From Cerioporus squamosus (Eukaryota; Basidiomycota; Agaricomycetes; Polyporales; Polyporaceae): DNA of 64,000 nt. Under the pieces are notes generated by a model, which searched no databases, had not been told where the DNA came from, and saw only the letters and a list, made by a program, of their open reading frames with translations. Location of the stretch: the NCBI GenBank assembly GCA_022592435.1, contig JABYQS010000057.1:1-64000 (forward strand), given 5' to 3'. Positions 10,036-22,575 of this stretch are shown here, piece by piece; positions within the stretch are counted from its first letter, which is position 1, and each line of letters starts with the position of its first letter. The position numbers and the translations under genes were made by a program.

Positions 10036-12844
10036 TCAAGATCGCGTCTTCTTCCTAGGGGGCGAACGGGACGCCCTCCTCGGCGAGCGCGAACCTTCCC
10101 CTCCACCTTTCTCCTCATGTCCAAGGTCCAGATCCAAGTCCAGCGGAAGGGATCCCGAGTCCTCTTCCTTCTCAACCGGGTCGGACGTCCTTTCACCGCC
10201 CTTCGCACAGTCCGGCGTCGGTTTCGGCAACGGCGGACTATCCGTCACGCTCTCACCCGCCACCACCTTCTCCTTCTCCTTCCGCTTCCCCTTCCGCTGG
10301 GGACTCAGCTGAGGATTGAAGTTCGCCGGCACAGTTGTGAACGGATTATCCTTCAGCGGCACCGGATCCGGCACCATCCCACCCAAGCTCCCATGCCTCG
10401 ACAGCGCCCGACCACGGCTCACGACCTTCGACAGCGTGCGCGGCTTCGGCTTCGGGGTGGCCGGTGCAGGCGCGTCTGCAGGCGGGGTGACGGGTGTATG
10501 TTTGGGACCTTCGGACATGTCGATGTCATCTTCTCCCAGGTCGCCGCCGAAGTCCCCGGAGAACAATCCTCCAGCAGCGCTCTCGCGCTCCTGCATCTCG
10601 TTGAACTGCTTGAGCACCTCTCGGTAGCCCAGCTGGACGAGACCGAAGAAACTGCGGGGAGGTAGCCATGAGTACATCGGTAGCATGCACCTTCCCCTAT
10701 GACCAACGTACCGTGCCTCGCGAGTATACACCTTCAGCATCAGTTCGCCGAAGGACCGCGGCAGTGTGACTGAGATATCGTCCTCGTTCGCATGTACGCC
10801 GCCTGAAAATGCCTTTGATACATGTGGTGAATATCATCGGCAAGAACAACGCTCACGGTTGGGGTTGTGCTTCGAGTAGAACTTCATATAATCCAGTGGA
10901 TTCTCGTTCTTCATCCCATGATGGCGCTCCGTGAGGTCGATGATGACATGCTCCGAACGCAAATCCGCGGCGTCCTCCGGCTTGACGTGATCCAAACCAT
11001 CCTTCTGCTCCAGACCCAGCGACGCTCGCTTTGCATACAAGTCCTTGAACGCCTTCACAACGGACTCGGCAGTGAACGTCGCCTTGATCTGCTTCTTGAG
11101 CTCCCACTCGAAGACCTTGTAGTCGACGCATTTGTACAGGTCGCGGACACGGATGCGGTGCAGGATCGCCTGAGCTTCCGTGAGGCGCTGTCGTGCCAGA
11201 TCTTCCTGTCAGCAGCTGAGACGCTTTGAAAGGGGGCAGACTTACCGGATCTTCCGATGCTTCGATCTCAGTTTGGATGTGATCCGTAAGGTGCAGGTAC
11301 TTCTTCGGATTCTCCAGGCGCCGTGCGATGTTCATAACCGGCTCGGCGAGCGTGAGCGCATCGACTATCATGTACTCGACAGCTTTTGCTGTAGAAACAA
11401 TCAGCAAAGGCGATGGCACGTACAACGTCATGATGGACTGACCCGTTTTGTGAGTATATATGCGCTTGTGCAACGACATACGGGTGTGACACAGCTCAAA
11501 GATCTGGTTGGCATCCTTGATATCGTAGCAAATCTCGTTGTCGATGACCCGCGACGAGTAGATAAGTCTACAAGGCATGTGAGCGCATATACGCAGAGTC
11601 TACTCGGTTTGACACTACCTGGTCAAAGAGAGATTGCTCTTCTGGTCTATAGCATGGGAGTCGCGAGCAATATAGTCGAACCTAGACGATGCGGCTGATA
11701 AGCGTGCTAGCTCACACGGTCGGTGGAACGGGACAAACTTGTCTACATCGAGCCCGTTCGTCTTGTTTGCCACGATCTGAAAGAGGTAAGGCTTCTCCTG
11801 TTTCCTATCGAGCCCAGTGATGATCAGCATCCGGACAACCCATCTGCTACATAGTGGAGACCAACGTACGAGCAGATACTCCGGTCGCCCATGATGAGGG
11901 CCTTCACGAACGTGGCATCGTCTGGGTCAAGCTCAAGGCCGTTCTCCTCCAGGAGCGCATCAAACATCATGCGAGACGCGTCCTCGTGGCACCACTTCTT
12001 ATCCGGGCTGTGCGACACGACAAAGTCAACCTATTTGGAACAAAGAGAACCCAACGGACTCACAGAATGGCGGGGATGAACATGCTATCCCAGACATGGC
12101 TCCAGGGCCCGTGTCCAAGGTCATGACAAAGACCGGCGATGGTAACGCACTGAACGTCGCGCTGAGTGATACCTAGCGAAGGCTGCGACTCCTTCAGATG
12201 CATGGCAAGGGTCTGCGCGAGGTAGGCCACCCCTGTAACGAATGTGGTGAGATGATGTATTCGCAATGAGAACGGACTACAACACTTGGAGCGCATGCAT
12301 GACGCGCATGTATGTACACAGGCTGACAGGATTGCCTAGTAGGCCGCCGATTTTCACGACATGCCCACCACCGTACAGCCAACATATGCACCTCCTGCCT
12401 AACCAACGCTCCTTCTTGCTATGCTCCGCCACTAACCGCGAACCATGAAGGATGGTACTCACCAAGACAATGCTCGAACCGGTTATGGGACGCGCCAGGC
12501 CATACATAGTAAGACGTTCCAAGCTGCTTGATGTTGCGAAGCCTCTGGAATTGCGGGCTGTGCGAGGATCCGCACATGGTCACGATCATCGGAGGACGCG
12601 TCGAAAAGCGGCAGAAAAGACTACGTACGTGTCGATGATCGCGCACACGGTGGGCCCGAATGGCACTGTGACAGCCAAAGTCAGCGCGTCGCGTCGCCGA
12701 CGCGTCGAGGAAGACGCCGCACGTACGATAGTCGTGTATGGAGTCCTTGAACCGCCTCACTGAGGTTGGGCCTTCATACGAGGGCGCGGTCCAGTCGTCA
12801 TCGAGCTCGAGGAGCATCCTGCGGGAGGTAGAAGACTTGGTCAT
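10036..12844 (-). CDS. SAMHD1-like HD-domain dNTP triphosphohydrolase
   Basis: Multi-exon gene starting at the ATG at 12844 ([11 protein letters not shown]...) and ending at the TGA at 10036-10038. The HD core is unmistakable: '[17 protein letters not shown]', '[14 protein letters not shown]' (first metal-binding His), '[13 protein letters not shown]' (HD pair), '[13 protein letters not shown]' (last Asp), and '[15 protein letters not shown]'. SAMHD1 enzymes cut dNTPs to deoxynucleoside and triphosphate and so set dNTP pools; in animals this also restricts viruses. No SAM domain precedes the HD domain; the protein goes into it after about 40 residues. Early exon edges are 12844-12727, 12665-12629, then the QFQRL exon. 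The C-terminal tail is long, Pro/Ser-rich and basic, ending 'SPPRKKTRS', a possible nuclear signal. The last codons are duplicated at 20209. Intact as far as can be read. Confidence 0.88.
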
Positions 12845-13422
12845 TGTGTCGGAGGCGTGGCGGTATATATCTGGGATGGAAGCCTCGAGGCTTTGGCAAC
12901 GCGTGGTAGCTCAGGGTCCTCGGCTGCTATGCTTGAGGATGCACGAGAAGCTAGGAAGACAATGGGGATCGAGGGAGGGAGGGGCGGTGGCTGCGGCAGG
13001 AAGAAAGGGAACGGGGCGCGCGCGACGGACTTGTACTCTCGGAGATCGGGTGCGAGATCGCGCACATTGCCGTCTGCATGGCCACGACCTCCACCTCGCT
13101 CACGACAGCGAGTTCGTAGCATCGAGCACGTCGTACACCGCGGACAACGTCGAGCAAGTGCGAAAGCAGAAGGTGCGCAGCTCGTGCCGTCATTCTGGAC
13201 ACACATGGCCGCCGCGGAGTTACTGAGCTGCACATCACACCGACCCCAACATGGCAGGTAACGTGGTTGACATTCCTAGGCGACCAAACATCCCGCTCAT
13301 GGGCGTAAGTCCTGATAATCACTTGTAGAAGAGATCCTATTATACTCGTACATAACGCAACGTACAGCACTGTGGAGACACGGCCTACGGATGCGAAGGC
13401 GAAGGCGAAGGCGAACGAAGGA
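12845..13422. other. Intergenic, no gene seen
   Basis: About 580 bp between the start of the SAMHD1-like gene and the 3' end of the next minus-strand gene. A CpG-rich, purine-biased tract sits around 12980-13020. It probably holds the SAMHD1-like promoter. No coding signal stood out. Confidence 0.5.
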
Positions 13423-14522
13423 TTAAAAGAGCATGCTGGGGAAGACACGGCAGTTCCACAGCCCGCCGGAACCATGAGCGTAGTGCATTGCCGAGCACAG
13501 TTCAGGTTCATAGTAATCAGCGCTCATCGACCCAAGCGAAGAGCGGTCCAACTCGGCGAGAACAGCGCACACCTCAAGAGCACAAGACAGATTCTCGCAA
13601 ATCTCCTCCCAAGTGTCCACCGTGGGTAGAACGTAGAGTCCTGGGTGTACGGCGACGGTGTGCTCTGAGTGAGAAGGGCCTACGAAGAGACCGAGCGCGT
13701 TCCCGTCCGAGGCTTGAGGGGTAACGGCAAGATGTCCGCCAGCGGACTGGTCGTCGAGCAGCGTGGGCCAGGGAAAAGCGTCTGTAAATGTCGCCAAGGG
13801 AAGTTGGTCGATCGGCGAGACATGATTGCAATCGATCGGCTCGTCGTCCGGAGTCGACTCGCTCCCGTGAGATGAAGAGGAAGCCGCGGTCAACTCTTCT
13901 GGAGAGGACGGAGGCGTGACGAAGCGCACTCTGCGGACCGGGAGCATATTGCAAGGCGTGCCCGGGTCTTCACTCCCGCACGGAGTAGACTGGCCGTCGC
14001 TTGGAGGTCCGGTCGAGCCTTCCGGTGTGGTCGTGGGCTCGAAGTCAGGGGGATAAGGAGTACGAATGCTGTCGGGCTGCTCCGCGGCAGGCGAGGAAGG
14101 CAGGGTCCCGGACTGCGTGCCCGCAGTAGGAGAAGATGGGGGAGACGCGGGCTTTCCTCTGCGCACCCGGAGGCGATCCGACATGAACGGGAGCTTGACC
14201 TGCAACGGGGACGTCGCGCGCTTCCGCAGAATGAGCTTGCGTGCCGTTTGCGACTGAACAACGCATCGGTATCGACTACGTCAGAAACTCCGCTCGCCAG
14301 TCATACGCATTCCCGATTACGCACCTCCTCAGATGGACTGCACAGCTGGCTGCTGGAGGACTCTTCCGCGTCCGGAGAAGCACAGGGAGACAGCTCCAGC
14401 CGTAGAGGGCTGCGAGGAAGGGCAACAGCGACGCGAGGCAAGGAGGCACTCGGGGACAACTGCGATTTAATGACGATGTCGCGAGAGCTGTCTAGAGAAA
14501 GCAAAGCAGAGCAGGAGAGCAT
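13423..14522 (-). CDS. Hypothetical Ser/Pro-rich protein
   Basis: Two exons are supported: 14522-14325 and 14253-13423. The donor GTGCGT after 'SPSEE' and the acceptor CAG before 'SQTARKLILRKRA' keep the frame. The start ATG at 14522 (MLSCSALLSLDSSRD) is the first in frame; an upstream exon cannot be excluded. The protein is low-complexity, with SP/TP-rich stretches such as 'GKPASPPSSPTAG' and 'FVTPPSSPEELTA', and a more ordered C-terminal part ('VDTWEEICENLSCALEVCAV'). The TP/SP sites look like kinase targets. I recognise no domain. It lies divergent from the gene starting near 15.17 kb. Confidence 0.6.
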
Positions 14523-15170
14523 GACGAGAGCGATACGGGCACGACAGCAGAGTAGAGAGCAGGATGCGAGGAGAGGAGACCGTAAGAAGCAAGTCGAGCG
14601 CGCTGCGATGAAGCGGACCTAGAGCCAGAGGCTGACCGAGAGGATTGCAAACACAACCAGTCAGGCCTGAGCGGGTACATATGTAGTTCACCATCCAAGA
14701 GCATGAAGAGAGCAAAGACAGACATAGAGCAAGCGGGAGGTGGTGGTCCGAGAGCAGGCGCTGCTGGATGTCCGGCAGCATGCGGTCGCCAGCGTGTGCC
14801 ACTTCGCGCTTGTCCTCGTCCTCCCCCCACCTCCTCGCTACGCCCCCGACGACCCTTACGATCTCTGTCGCTACATCTCTGTCATCTGTACCTCACGACT
14901 CTTACGTTCTTGCTACCAAAGCCCATTCACCCCGACTGACCGTCGAGATCGTCCTCGGGAGCACAGATCGACAACTCCGATCTAAGCGAGCTCGAAGATA
15001 CCATCCGCGAGGAGCGAGTCCGAGTCCTCAGTCATACACCACTGTGAGCTTTCACCACCGGTACTCCTCGTGATCGTAGACCCATCCCAGATGAGTGCAC
15101 AGAACGGAACTCTCGCATAAAGCCCTCCACGGTGGAGGTCCGAGGACGTAAGGCCCAGCAACCACCGTGC

Positions 15171-17057
15171 ATGGCGCAGTCCATAACGACCCGCGCCGGT
15201 TCAACCGTCTCTATCCCACTACCGTCCTCATCTACATCTTCTCCGTCATCTTCAGCTACCTCAACGGCTTTCAACTCGCCTCTCCCGCTATCCCCGGCCC
15301 AGCTTTGCAAGTCGTCCTACTCTCCGACAAGCACGTATGATGCCCACGGCCCGGCGACCGAGGACGCGATCGACGAGAAGCAGATGGCCCTCCTTGAGTC
15401 GCTGAGAAGGAGTATTACCCTTGTGATATGGTTCAAAGTAAGTCGTCGCTGCATCCCTGCGTTTGAGTGGACTGGGAAGGAAGACTTGGAAGAGCTTGTA
15501 GCCGACGAGATCGGCATGCATTTGGGCAATTTGGAGAGCGCATGGTACTGGAGTGGACACAGACGTACGCTCCTGGTCCCTCGCGCAGCACCCATATTCT
15601 GAAGGCTAGCAAGATAACTTGCATTCGGCGTCATTGCGTCCATAGCGGACATTCAGCTGACAGGTGCTTTCCGCAGGCGAACACACGGCCTCTGCGTCTC
15701 AGACTAGAAATCGATACTTTCCCTTACCTCCGCTTATCGGAACTGGAACAGCTCGTATCTTCCCTGGGCCTCTCGCCGCAAACGTTTATCGACGTCTATA
15801 ACCCGCAAGCACGGACATGGGACCAAGAACAGCTCTGTGCTGTGCGTACTGTTTCCAGTGGACAACGTGTACTATACCGGACGCGCCAGACCCTGATCGA
15901 TGGATTTGAGGATGACGAGTGTCCCGGACTCGAGGGCGAGCTCAGACTGCAGGACTCGTGCATCTCTGGCGATACTGGCGCTGCCACAAACTACAGTTCT
16001 GATGAACTCGAAGAAGCGGTCAGCAGAGGGTAACCTACGCCCGCCTATGCCCAAGCATCGGAGGTCGTCATCGTCACATAGCTTCTCCTCGTCGCAAACC
16101 GCGACTAGCGTTCCATCCCAAGCCAGCGGAAGCCCTCCGTCATATACCGACAGCCCGGAACATCACAGCACGGCGTACCTCTCGCCCATGTCCGCGCTAT
16201 CTTCTCCGCCGCTCTATTCTCCACCTACTTCTACGGAACCTCTGCCCATCGCCCATCAGGACTACTCATATATCCCTCATACCCCAGTCAGTCCTGTACC
16301 TCCGCAGACACCGACCATCTCTTCCGACTCCTCTCTCGCTCTTGCCGTAGCGGAACCACTGTCCAGCCCACCTTTGCTGCAAACTCGACTGCCGCATGCT
16401 TCCCAGACGTGCATCACCGATGCAACAAGCCCCGCGCGGCCTTCCCCGTCCCCCGCACCTCCTCCCGTCAATTGCGCATCGCCGCCTCCCTCTCCTCATC
16501 CTCGCACAAGCGGAAACAGCAGTAAGTCATGGCCGCACGGCATGTACGTCTGCGACATGATCGACGGCTTCCGTCGCATGGACGCGCTCATGCCGTCTCT
16601 GAAGCAAGCCGGGGCCTTCACGAAGGTGTTCGGGGTGGCGTACAAGAAGTCCACCGTCTGCAACCACCGCAAGGCGTGGCACGATGCACCCCCGCACCTC
16701 GTGGAGGAGTGGGTGAACCGCGGACGCGACGACCGCGCGCTCTGGAACGAGTTCATCCGGATGCTGGAGGGCAAGCAGCCCAAGCACCTCAATGCGAAGC
16801 ACGCGCAGATACAAGCTGCGGCGACGACGCAGGCCCTGGGATCGCCGCAGGGCGGGGTAATCAGTCTTGGAGGGCCTTCCTCACTCCCCGTCTCTGTGCC
16901 CGTCCTAGGAGTGGGCAGTCGGCGTGTCGGGGAAGAACCGATGGGGTCGTTGCGCCCGCCCCAAGATGAACAGTACCTCGGTGAGTGGCTCAGCTGGTTC
17001 TACGATATTTCCCGCGCTGAGCTTACCCCGCACGCCAGGGTGAATGTGTCTTCTTAG
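15171..17057 (+). CDS. Hypothetical protein with conserved 'WPHGMYVCDM' region
   Basis: Start taken at ATG 15171 (MAQSITTRAGSTVS...); an upstream exon near 14960-15045 ('DLSELEDTIREERV') is possible. Three parts can be seen: an N-terminal region with 'ALLESLRRSITLVIWFK' and 'EDLEELVADEIGMHL'; a middle part 'PYLRLSELEQLVSSLGLS', 'FIDVYNPQARTW', 'DECPGLEGEL'; and, after a long Ser/Pro-rich linker, an ordered block 'WPHGMYVCDMIDGFRRMDAL' followed by 'FTKVFGVAYKKSTVCNHRKA'. The last block resembles an unnamed region I associate with basidiomycete proteins. At least one intron lies between about 15566 and 15674. Near 16000 the reading frame changes by one base, so either an intron or an indel is unresolved there. 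Stop at 17055-17057. No function assigned. Confidence 0.5.
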
Positions 17058-17965
17058 TGTTAGATCTTCCAAGCCAGGTGGCATCTGGATACCCCTTCTT
17101 TGCTTGTGAGTCGCGTATGTATACATGGACCTGGTCTCATGGACATCGTCTGGATATCTCTGTAGTACTGGTTCATTTTGCTATATCTGTTGCTCTCGTA
17201 CATCCTGTTGTATACTCACGAGCTGGCAGTGTCCGACTAATACACGTCGCGTAGGTTATCCCTCTCATGCATATGCTGCGATAGAAGAATTCGCAGGACG
17301 ACGAGCAGCGCTGCGGCGGGCTGTCGACAGGTTCCATTCATTCAGCTCGTTGTCTAGTGTGAAGGCATTCGTGCATTGAAACCATGCCTACTGTCTCTAC
17401 CTGAAGCACATGTGAGCGATGAACTGAACTAGGGCAGCCGCATCATCACATCTGTCCGTGCGTGTTCCTTGTCTGTCGGAGTGACTGCTCTAACAATACT
17501 TCTCTTACTCCCCGCAACTGGCAGATAGAAGCCGTTCGTGCTCGCAACTGCTGTCAAGGACTGCCGCCCTGTTCCTTAAGCACCCTGCTGCACCGCTCTC
17601 GTGGGAGGCGTCACCTCATTCAAGCTCATCGACCGTCATCGACAGTCGTCACATATCTATCCCATCCTACGGCGACAGCGGGAATCCATGTCGGTCGAGC
17701 CCATATACCCGCGTTGCGGACATCAACAACACCGTCGCCACGCCACCCAGAGTTCTCCTATCCATATATCCATCGCATTTGCATCGCAGTCCGTTCCCTG
17801 CCCGTCGCCTCAGCTCGAGAATGTGACGCACGCTGGGAGCCAACCCCGGCTTCTGGTGATTTACTCGCAGGTTAGGTTTGCTCGCCAGCATCACACTCTA
17901 TTGTGAGACGGGATATATTCGCCTAAGGTAAGTTTGCCTCCACAGCTACCGACCGTTACCCTCGC
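17058..17965. other. Intergenic, no gene seen
   Basis: About 900 bp between two plus-strand genes. Short open frames occur but none shows a recognisable motif or splice structure. It should contain the promoter of the membrane-protein gene at 17966. Confidence 0.45.
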
Positions 17966-20179
17966 ATGCCACTCGACATGGCTCCCCCGTATGAAGTCCT
18001 GGAGGGTCTTCCTGGGGTCGTCCCAGAATTCGAGCATTGGCTGCCCCTCGACAAGACCCTGGGCGCGTACCTTCTTGGGACCTTTGTTGGTGCCGTGTAC
18101 GTCATCCCAACCTGTCCTGTGCTGCGCGGGTCTGACGACGTACGCAGACTATATGGCCTCAGCGTTCACCAGCTGTATAGATACTGTCGACTATTCTCGT
18201 CGGATTCTCTGTCCATCCGAGTCTTGGTATGTCAAGCGTACGGGTCTTGATTATATCGTCAACAACTATTCTTCCTAGGTAGCTGTTGTCATGTGAGGCT
18301 GGAGACCATCGCACGATCTGTAACTCGCATCAAAACCTCTCACACTTTGTAACAGGTTGCTCGAAACCGCCCATACCGCGATGACCATGCACACTTGGTG
18401 AGCAGTGCTGCGTCTCTCCTTATACCCTCTACTGAACAATTATCAGTTATTACTGGCTAATCACAGGCTTTCTCAATTTCACTTTGCTCATGAACGGAAG
18501 CCCATGGTGAGCATCTTCGGGTGTTGTGTCCGCAAGTGACTAACCGCCTGACCTTCCAGGTCACTCGACGTAAGTCGGAAGCTGTCTTAATACTTGTATC
18601 CAAACCAGTCGTTCACTCATCGGCCGCGTATAGGCTCTTCCGATCATACTGGTCCGTATGCCGTTCGTGATTGATGTTACTCCTGCTGATGCGCTTCACT
18701 CCCTCTAGAGCTTCATCATGCTCACGACGCAACTGTAAGCCCCCTACCCCCCTGACCCGACAATCCCGAGGCTCATCACACTCCAGGTTTTTCGCAAAGC
18801 GAGTCTTCTTGCGTGAGGTCCTCCTTTAGGCTATTGCTCGAGATACTTACTCAAGAGCTGCCAGTGGGACCAAAATATCAGCTGGTCGTCGGAGTGGCTG
18901 TGAGTGGTCATTGTAAAGACGCATGCCACTAGTGTGAAGGCTCATCGTTCTCGTCCAGATGCTCTTCTTGGTCGGCGAGATTGGTAAGACTAATCGCGGT
19001 CCCTCGGTACGAGTATGCTTGATCATCATATCCTTTCCGCAGGCTTTTCGATAGGTACGATGCTGGCTACCTATAGTGTATACAGACCGCTGATAGAGAT
19101 GCAGGTATGACGTACAGAGCGTGAGTCTCGAAACCTTCATCCCTGGGACGACTGACCGCGACCCCCCATCGCAGCTTCATCGTTCCGAGTATCCAGAACC
19201 TCAACTCTACCGCCGTATGTTTCCATTCTTATTCACAAGCACCCTAAAGTCTCTCCGTATTCACTTCTTCGCAGTGGCTGATCTCGACTGCACTCGGCCT
19301 CGGCTCTGCCGCGGACATCTTGTTCACGGCGACATTAGCTTACGTCGTCAAGCAGAGTCGTTCGGGCCTAAAGCGGTGCGTTAGGATGCTTGCTGTATGC
19401 CACGTGGTAAGCACTCAGGCTTTCCAGGGCACCGCCGCTTGAGTTATTCATGACATATGTCGTGAACACTGGTATGTGCATCCTCTCCCGGTTGGACCGT
19501 GCTCCGCTCATGTGTGCACAGGGCTGTTACACTGGTAGCGTCGACATCCGTGACTCGAGTTCCCTGACTTACGCCCGGCACTGACAGCGTCTTCAACCTC
19601 ATCTCATTCATCCTCGTGAGTCCCTTCCGGGAAACAACTGGCTTAACGAAATGAACGAGTCTGTCACGCTCTAGACCGTCGCTATCACATATTCCCTCAT
19701 CTATGGGTTCTTCAGCACCGTTACTGCACGACGTGAGTGTGGCCCTGATCTGCATCGCTGGAACAAGGCTCACCCTGATGTTGCTAGTTTACGCAAACTC
19801 GCTCCTCGCAGTGTATGTATCTGCTGCGAAGTCGTGAGCATTCACTTAACATATCAATCCAGGCTCAACTCTCGCGAGACTCAAGCGAACAAAGGGCTGG
19901 AGGTCTTCGCGAGCGGAAGTGCATATGGTCTGAACGCCATCGCCCGGGCAGACCGCCGCGCAGCAGCTCAGACATGGAACGTCCCTGAAGTAAGCGTCAT
20001 CTCGTGTTACATGACAAACTCTGGTTTGCTGATTACTTGCTCGTGCCGGGGCTACCACATGTTAGGTCAGTGATGAGCCCGAGATTATCGACATCAAAGT
20101 CACCACCGAGCGGGAAAACTGGGATAGGGAGAGGCGCAAGGAGGACAAACGGGCTACTGTGCGTAGTACCGCACGGTGA
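17966..20179 (+). CDS. Multi-pass membrane protein, DUF6534-like
   Basis: Highly split gene (about 12 or more short exons) starting at ATG 17966 (MPLDMAPPYEVLEG...). The order of hydrophobic segments fits the basidiomycete DUF6534 family: 'DKTLGAYLLGTFVGAV', 'LYGLSVHQLYRYCRLF', 'SIRVLVAVVM', 'LLETAHTAMTMHTCYYWL', 'TTQLFFAKRVFLL', 'YQLVVGVA', 'AWLISTALGLGSAADILF' with 'TATLAYVVKQSR', then 'FNLISFILTVAITYSLIYGFF'. About seven membrane spans are expected. The tail is cytosolic and charged ('EPEIIDIKVTTERENWDRER') with stop at about 20179. The biochemical role of this family is not established; it is usually found in large copy numbers in mushrooms. The gene ends about 30 bp before the right arm of IR1. 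Confidence 0.75.
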
Positions 20180-20208
20180 ACGCACAAACGCCAATATCTA
20201 TGATGCCA

Positions 20209-20258
20209 TGAGGAGGGCGTCCCGCTCACCCCCTAGGAAGAAGACGCGATCTTGACGA
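20209..20258 (+). pseudogene. Fragment of SAMHD1-like gene 3' end
   Basis: Encodes the last residues of the SAMHD1-like tail ('[14 protein letters not shown]' and stop) in opposite orientation to the full gene at 10036-12844. Downstream DNA also matches. No other part of the gene is present, so this is a passenger of the IR1 duplication and marks its inner breakpoint. Confidence 0.85.
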
Positions 20259-20505
20259 TCCATGGTCGCTAGTTTGTCTTTACTCGTGCGACCTCTCCCT
20301 GCATCATACCTTTGCCTCGTTCATGCCATTGCATACACCACAGGTACACGCACACACATATCGCATGCTCGCTTGACATTGCAATAGTGAATTCTTCATA
20401 TATCAACCCGCCAGCTGAATCACTCATAGGGGCTCACGACGACGTGCTGCAAGTTCTATCTGGCTATCAGAACCGACACAACCTCAATGACGGTAAGAGG
20501 CTAAA

Positions 20506-21413
20506 CTAACACAAGGAAACGATGAGATCAAGCTTCTCAGCGTTGTAGAGCTTGTCATGAATCATGAAGCGCACTTGATCGTAGAGACGGGAGTTCAAGG
20601 TCATGGTCAGCGTGGCTGGGGCAGGCGTCATCAGCGTAGCTCAAGTCTCGCGGACCGATACGACTCACACGTCTTGATGTCCAGCGTCGCGTTCTGCCAC
20701 GAGAACCAGAGGGTGTTGCTGATTTTCTGGTTGGACGAGTAGAACCAGGCAAGCAGGGTGAGGACGACCTCCCCACTCTCGTCAACACTGGGAAAAGGGT
20801 GAGTTTCTCTGTCTTCTGCGCAAACAGTGGATGCCAGACTTACGACGCGACCGCGATCTGGAAGCTTGCAAACTCGGAGGACTCAGCAACAGAGTGCGAG
20901 TCGAACACCTCCTCAGCGTCGGAATCGGACGCAGCCCGAGCGAACGCGAGCAGCGCCCTCGACACAGATGCGTAGAGGGCCTTGCTAACCGTCGGGTCCT
21001 TGGCCAATTGTTCCAGTACCGTGTCGTGGACGGTCCCTCCGGTTTTGTCGTAGTGCACCTCGGTGAACCTGCACGCTGAGTGAGTCGCGACATTTGGGAT
21101 TGCGAACCGATGCTCACTGTGCGCCTTCGACAACCCAGCCGATAGCTTCGAGAGTGTCGGTGTACTTCCTGTACCAGGCGTGCGTGTTCTCTGCAGTATC
21201 GGAGGTGTGCTGCTTGTCCGCGGCGAGTTGGCCGAAGAGGGTTGACTCGAGCACGTCACTCTGGGATGTGAGGTGAGCGTTCGTCTCGGGATGTCTGCGA
21301 GTAGAAGAGAGTAATCATGCCTTCTGTTGTCTGCTGAGATCACCGACCCACACAATGGCGCGGGAAGCCACAGCAGCGTCGGTCGCGATCTCGACTTGCT
21401 CGATGCTCGACAT
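20506..21413 (-). CDS. Type II paired-family protein, copy B (unknown function)
   Basis: Same five-exon plan as copy A. Start ATG at 21413 (MSSIEQVEIATDAAVA...), first intron GC-AG (CAGAAG|GCATGA), then 'DVLESTLFGQLAADKQ', 'WYRKYTDTLEAIGW', 'TVLEQLAKDPTVSKALY', 'NQKISNTLWFSWQNA', and a C-terminus ending '...LDLIVSLC' with TAG at 20506-20508. No frame break was found. It is the closest relative of copy A and lies in the mirrored arm of IR1, head to head with type I copy 2. No signal peptide. Function not known. Confidence 0.8.
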
Positions 21414-22575
21414 ATTGGATGGGGATGTAGCGGGTTCGGTACCTGGTTCGGTGGGCGGTGACGAGGATGGGTTTCATCGGATGTACGTGTTATGTTCCTT
21501 GTGTTACCGCCCTTCTCTCGGACCTCATGACGGACCTGTGAGCATCTGCTGACCTTGCTGCGCATCCATTCCTTCGGCCAGCGCCTTCAACTTTGACAGC
21601 TCAAAGTTCAGGATGGCTCCACACTCACGTAAAAGTCCTGCAACCTTTGGATCATAGAGATGTTGCCGGTCGGGCTTGCTTCGTTGCTGGAGTGTGTGTC
21701 CCGCAGGAAGCGCCGTAATGGGGAGAAGGAGCCACAGAAGAAGCCACTACAGCCTCCTTGGGACGACACATGAAATATTACGATTGGGAGCAGTGATCCA
21801 CTTGCCGTTTGCGTGCTGGAATCGCAATAACCATCCCATAAGTAAGTACACTTCGATATCGATGTCACTGGTGACAGTCGGACGTGATCGCTTCGGTGCG
21901 AGGTTGTCTGACAGGATGGCTCTCGGATGGACGGAGGAGTTTCATTTGCGAGGCTGGCAGGCAGTGGTTAGCCGCGGATGGAGCCAACCTCAGTAGCCTC
22001 GTTGCCTTCAGTAGCCTCGTTGCCTACGGGGAGATGGGGGCCCCGAGGTCACCTGGCGGCCTGACTGGCGCAATCCGCTGATAACGGAGCCTAGCTGCGA
22101 AGCTGAAACCATCGTGAATGGAGGCTATCCAGTAAGACCTCGAGTCCGTCGCACGCTGCCAGTCGCCGGTGCCAGGAGAAGGTTTGTAGCTGCAAGTTCG
22201 CATTACCGCCTGACGCTCAATGTCCAATTCTGCAGATTTCATCGCTGGTCGACAGGTTGCGTGGACAGACCCCATCTTATGCCCACCTCCGTGGTTCATG
22301 GACACCGTGACCATATGCGTAATTGCTAGTCCAATCCAATTCGAGGGTGCGCCATCCTTCTATCCTGGTGCACGGCTTGACCGGGCAATCCCATCACTAA
22401 TGAGTCCTCGTCGCCTTCAGCTTCCAGCATCCAGCATGTGGAGGAGTGTTTGGTCTCATGCCCGGCGGGCGACTGGGCATATATAACCCTACAGGATCCT
22501 CAGGCGAACAGCAAGTCCACCGGCACGCATCCTCCCTGATCACTCGTCTCTTATATCGCTCACTCGTCGCTCACC
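21414..22575. promoter_or_regulatory. Divergent spacer between type II copy B and type I copy 2
   Basis: About 1.16 kb without a convincing gene. A weak version of the shared spacer block may be present near 22033-22055 (GATGGGGGCCCC...). The TATA box of type I copy 2 is at 22480-22486. Confidence 0.45.
22480..22486 (+). promoter_or_regulatory. TATA box of type I copy 2
   Basis: TATATAA, about 95 bp before the ATG at 22576, matching the spacing in the other type I genes. Confidence 0.6.

Larger units (their letters stand above)
6886..10083 (+). repeat. Inverted repeat IR1, left arm
   Basis: Contains type I copy 1, type II copy A and the 3' end of the SAMHD1-like gene. The same three elements appear in reverse order and orientation at about 20209-23559. 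Similarity continues through non-coding DNA, for example the stretch around 9940-10030 against the reverse complement of 20265-20360. The inner edge at about 10083 falls inside the last codons of the SAMHD1-like gene. Confidence 0.75.

Noticed and set aside
9757..10665. A 302-codon plus-strand frame over the SAMHD1-like tail
   Set aside because: Arg-rich antisense shadow of the Pro/Ser-rich C-terminus.
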